64,000 bases of DNA from Streptomyces flavochromogenes. GTDB taxonomy: Bacteria > Actinomycetota > Actinomycetes > Streptomycetales > Streptomycetaceae. The stretch spans positions 62,001 through 126,000 of the forward strand of contig NZ_JNZO01000024.1 in NCBI RefSeq assembly GCF_000717595.1, given 5' to 3'. Made by a program: the position numbers and the translations under genes. A model generated the notes under the pieces. The model saw only the letters and a list, made by a program, of their open reading frames with translations, was not told the DNA's origin and searched no databases. Every line of letters starts with the position of its first letter. Position 1 is the first letter of the stretch. Positions 62,225-64,000 of the stretch are shown here, in pieces.

Positions 62225-62889
62225 TGAGAATACGGCCCGCGACCGACACCTCCGTCCCCGGTGTCCCCGGGAGCCCCCGCGAGGAGCCCGTCCACCAGGG
62301 CCCGCACCGAGTCGACGAACAGGCGCTCGGTGTCGATCGGTGCGGCGAGCGCGCGGGCGAGGGGGTCGTCGGACTCGGCGTCCTCGCCGCTCCACAGCTC
62401 CTCCTCGGCGGGCGACTGCGCCGGGGCGCGCTCCCGGTTGCGCTCCACCAGGACGTAGCCGACGACCTGGAACTGCACCGCGCGGACGGCCCGCGCCGCG
62501 CGCGCCCCGCGCAGTCCCGCGGCGTGCGCCTCGTGGACCAGGGCGCGCTGGGCCGGCAGGAACATGCGTTCCGTCAGGCCCCGTTCGTGGACCATCGCGA
62601 CCAGGTGGGGGCGCTCGCGCAGGGCGCGGCGCAGTGCGCGGGCCACCGAGACCAGGCGCTCGGCGGGGGTCGCGCCGCGCGGGCGGATCGTGTCGAGATC
62701 GGCGACCGTCCGCTCGACCAGCGCGTCGAGCAGGGACTCGCGGTTGCCGACGTGCCAGTAGATCGAGGTGACCGCGGTGCCGAGCTCCGCCGCGAGCTTG
62801 CGCATGGTGAGGGCGTCCGGGCCGTGCTGTCGCACCAGGGCGGCGGCGGCTTCCAGGACTTCCTCGCGGGTGAGTGCGGCGCGCGCCAT
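62221..62889 (-). CDS. TetR-family transcriptional regulator
   Basis: A 222-residue regulator. The N-terminal helix-turn-helix is LTMRKLAAELGTAVTSIYWH within TREEVLEAAAALVRQHGPDA and VGNRESLLDALVERT. The C-terminal ligand domain is unassigned. The ATG at 62889 follows GGGGGAACGG; an upstream in-frame start is possible. It is divergent from the acetoacetate-decarboxylase-like gene with a TGTAAC-TCT-GTTACA palindrome between them, and its stop overlaps the exonuclease start. Confidence 0.91.
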   Translation of the reverse strand: MARAALTREEVLEAAAALVRQHGPDALTMRKLAAELGTAVTSIYWHVGNRESLLDALVERTVADLDTIRPRGATPAERLVSVARALRRALRERPHLVAMVHERGLTERMFLPAQRALVHEAHAAGLRGARAARAVRAVQFQVVGYVLVERNRERAPAQSPAEEELWSGEDAESDDPLARALAAPIDTERLFVDSVRALVDGLLAGAPGDTGDGGVGRGPYSQ

Positions 62890-62942
62890 CCGTTCCCCCA
62901 ACTCTGTCGCGTGCACGGGTCTTTACCCTTCATCGCCGCCGA

Positions 62943-62957
62943 TGTAACTCTGTTACA
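62943..62957. promoter_or_regulatory. TGTAACTCTGTTACA palindrome, candidate TetR operator
   Basis: A perfect dyad with 6-base arms around TCT, between the divergent TetR and acetoacetate-decarboxylase-like genes. It begins 54 bases from the TetR start and ends 28 bases before the other gene start. GTAAC/GTTAC dyads are common for TetR regulators of fatty-acid or solvent metabolism. Confidence 0.65.
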
Positions 62958-62985
62958 GACCCGACCCCCAGAAGGGTGGTACGTC

Positions 62986-63783
62986 ATGGCACGAGTACGG
63001 TACGGGGCGCGCACGGACGCCGAGATCACGGCGGCCCGCACCAGGAGCGCGAAGCTCCCCGACATCTGGTCCACCGGAGTGGTCGCCGTCTGGGAGACCG
63101 ATCCGGAAGTGGTGGCGGCCGTCCTGCCGCCCCCGCTGAAACCCACCGAGCGGCCCCTCGTGCGGGCCAACATCTCCCAGGTCGACCTGCCCGGCTATCC
63201 CCTCGGCGCCGGCTCGGTGGCGGTCGCCGCCGCCCACGGCGACCGCGAGGGCTGGTACCCGCTGGTGATGCCGATGACCCACGAGCGCGCCCTCGTCGGC
63301 GGCCGCGAGGTCTTCGGCGAACCGAAGAAGCTCGGCGAGGTCGTCGTCGAGCGCGACGGGCTCGTCGTCCGCGCCTCGCTCGGGCGGCACGGCATCGACT
63401 TCGTCGAGGTGCGCGGCGCGGTCTCCGGACCGCTGCCCCTGCCGGAGCCGGTCGAGAAGACCGACTTCTACTTCAAGTTCCTTCCGGGTGTGGAGGGTTC
63501 GGGCTTCGACGCCGAACCCGTCCTCGTCCACTGCGTCCGCAACGAGAAGGTGCGGAAGCTGGAGCGCGTCACCGGCGACGTGGTGCTGCGCGAGTCGATG
63601 TACGACCCCGTGGCCGACCTCCCCGTCCGCCGGCTCGTCGAGATCACCATCGGCGAGAAGACCACCGACCAGAAGGGCACGGTCGCCGAGCGCGTCTGTG
63701 CCCAGGCGCTCCTGCCGTACATCCACCAGCGGTACGACGACCCGCAGCAGATCCTCGACGGCCCGCCCGAGGGGAGCGTCTGA
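62986..63783 (+). CDS. Acetoacetate-decarboxylase-family protein
   Basis: A 265-residue protein of the ADC fold. The Schiff-base lysine pair is in EVFGEPKKLGE, matching the GEPKK motif of acetoacetate decarboxylase. The remainder (YPLGAGSVAVAAAHG, FKFLPGVEGSGFDAEPVLVH) is typical of actinobacterial members whose substrate is often unknown. The ATG at 62986 follows AGAAGGGTGG. It is followed by an SDR with a 1-base overlap (TGATG), suggesting a two-enzyme step on a keto acid. Confidence 0.9.
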   Translation: MARVRYGARTDAEITAARTRSAKLPDIWSTGVVAVWETDPEVVAAVLPPPLKPTERPLVRANISQVDLPGYPLGAGSVAVAAAHGDREGWYPLVMPMTHERALVGGREVFGEPKKLGEVVVERDGLVVRASLGRHGIDFVEVRGAVSGPLPLPEPVEKTDFYFKFLPGVEGSGFDAEPVLVHCVRNEKVRKLERVTGDVVLRESMYDPVADLPVRRLVEITIGEKTTDQKGTVAERVCAQALLPYIHQRYDDPQQILDGPPEGSV

Positions 63784-64000
63784 TGGAACTGCGCGAGGGA
63801 CAGGTCGCCGTCGTCACCGGCGCGGCGAGCGGCATCGGGCTCGCGATGGCCCGCCGCTTCGCCGCCGAGGGCCTGGCCGTCGTCCTCGGCGACGTCGAGG
63901 AGGGCGCGCTCGCCGAGGCCGCCGACGAGCTGATGGCAGCCGGGGCACAGGTCCTGGCCCGGACGGTCGACGTCTCGGACCCCGACGACGTACGGGCGTT
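63783..64000 (+). CDS. SDR-family oxidoreductase, 3' end cut by window
   Basis: The first 72 codons of a short-chain dehydrogenase. The cofactor motif VVTGAASGIGLAMARRFA and the later TVDVSDPDDVRA (adenine-binding NAD region) are visible; the catalytic YxxxK lies beyond the window. The ATG overlaps the stop of the decarboxylase-like gene by one base, so they are coupled. Confidence 0.9.
   Translation, partial: MELREGQVAVVTGAASGIGLAMARRFAAEGLAVVLGDVEEGALAEAADELMAAGAQVLARTVDVSDPDDVRA

Noticed and set aside
1..64000. CRISPR arrays, insertion sequences, prophage genes, tRNA or rRNA genes
   Set aside because: No regularly spaced repeats, transposase motifs, phage structural genes or RNA-gene signatures were seen. 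The only direct repeats are the short ones listed.

Overview
The window is chromosomal DNA from a Streptomyces or a very close relative. The evidence is very high GC in third codon positions, frequent GTG starts, many 4-base ATGA/GTGA gene overlaps, leaderless-looking starts, and several hallmark actinomycete loci: a cobalamin operon behind a B12 riboswitch, a DmdR/IdeR iron box, a PHO box, a LAETG sortase-E substrate, an Asp23/AmaP cluster and SpoIIE-type phosphatases. It looks like ordinary core-to-accessory chromosome. I saw no phage, IS element, CRISPR array, rRNA or tRNA, and no large biosynthetic cluster.

Layout. 1-3.9 kb: a catabolic island with a cytosine-deaminase-like amidohydrolase and an APC permease, facing a second, paralogous amidohydrolase across a perfect terminator. 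3.9-8.8 kb: two overlapping PAS/GAF/PP2C phosphatases (RsbU/SpoIIE type). 8.9-12.5 kb: an MFS exporter, a HEAT-repeat protein and a small membrane protein. 12.7-17.3 kb: a class B penicillin-binding protein, then a NarL-type two-component system with a membrane protein. 17.4-20.4 kb: a cupin, an IclR regulator and an aldehyde dehydrogenase. 20.4-21.5 kb: two decayed genes joined head to head by a deletion. 21.5-31 kb: small-molecule metabolism, including a DHA2 exporter with a GlxA-type regulator, a GNAT protein, an FrnE-like DsbA protein, two PLP enzymes, a MarR regulator with an Old Yellow Enzyme, and an amidohydrolase.

30.7-34.3 kb: an iron-box-controlled divergent unit made of a penicillin-acylase-family hydrolase with an IucB-like acetyltransferase on one side and a siderophore-interacting reductase on the other. 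34.6-35.6 kb: a secreted LAETG wall-anchored protein. 35.7-44.9 kb: cobalamin synthesis, comprising an aminotransferase fused to a CbiG C-terminal domain, a ZIP transporter, and the operon cobD-cobQ-chelatase-cobO-cobB transcribed leftward from a promoter and B12 riboswitch at about 44.77-44.91 kb. 44.9-46.5 kb: a low-affinity phosphate transporter with a PHO box and a 57-residue partner.

46.8-54.2 kb: housekeeping and unknown genes, namely an alpha/beta hydrolase, a large hypothetical protein, a VOC protein, a zinc metallopeptidase, an ABC-F ATPase, a small HTH protein and an enoyl-CoA hydratase. 54.3-57.4 kb: a compact Asp23/AmaP envelope cluster. 57.4-64 kb: an SDR with a substituted active site, a GH15 glycosidase, SURF1, a zinc-ribbon protein, a DEDDh-BRCT exonuclease overlapping a TetR gene, and an acetoacetate-decarboxylase-like protein followed by an SDR cut by the window end.

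The best candidates for something undescribed are the iron-regulated acylase/acetyltransferase/reductase unit, the Asp23/AmaP cluster with its divergent partner, and the small phosphate-transporter partner whose reading frame runs through a UUCG terminator. All functions are read from sequence motifs and family knowledge; no database search was run.
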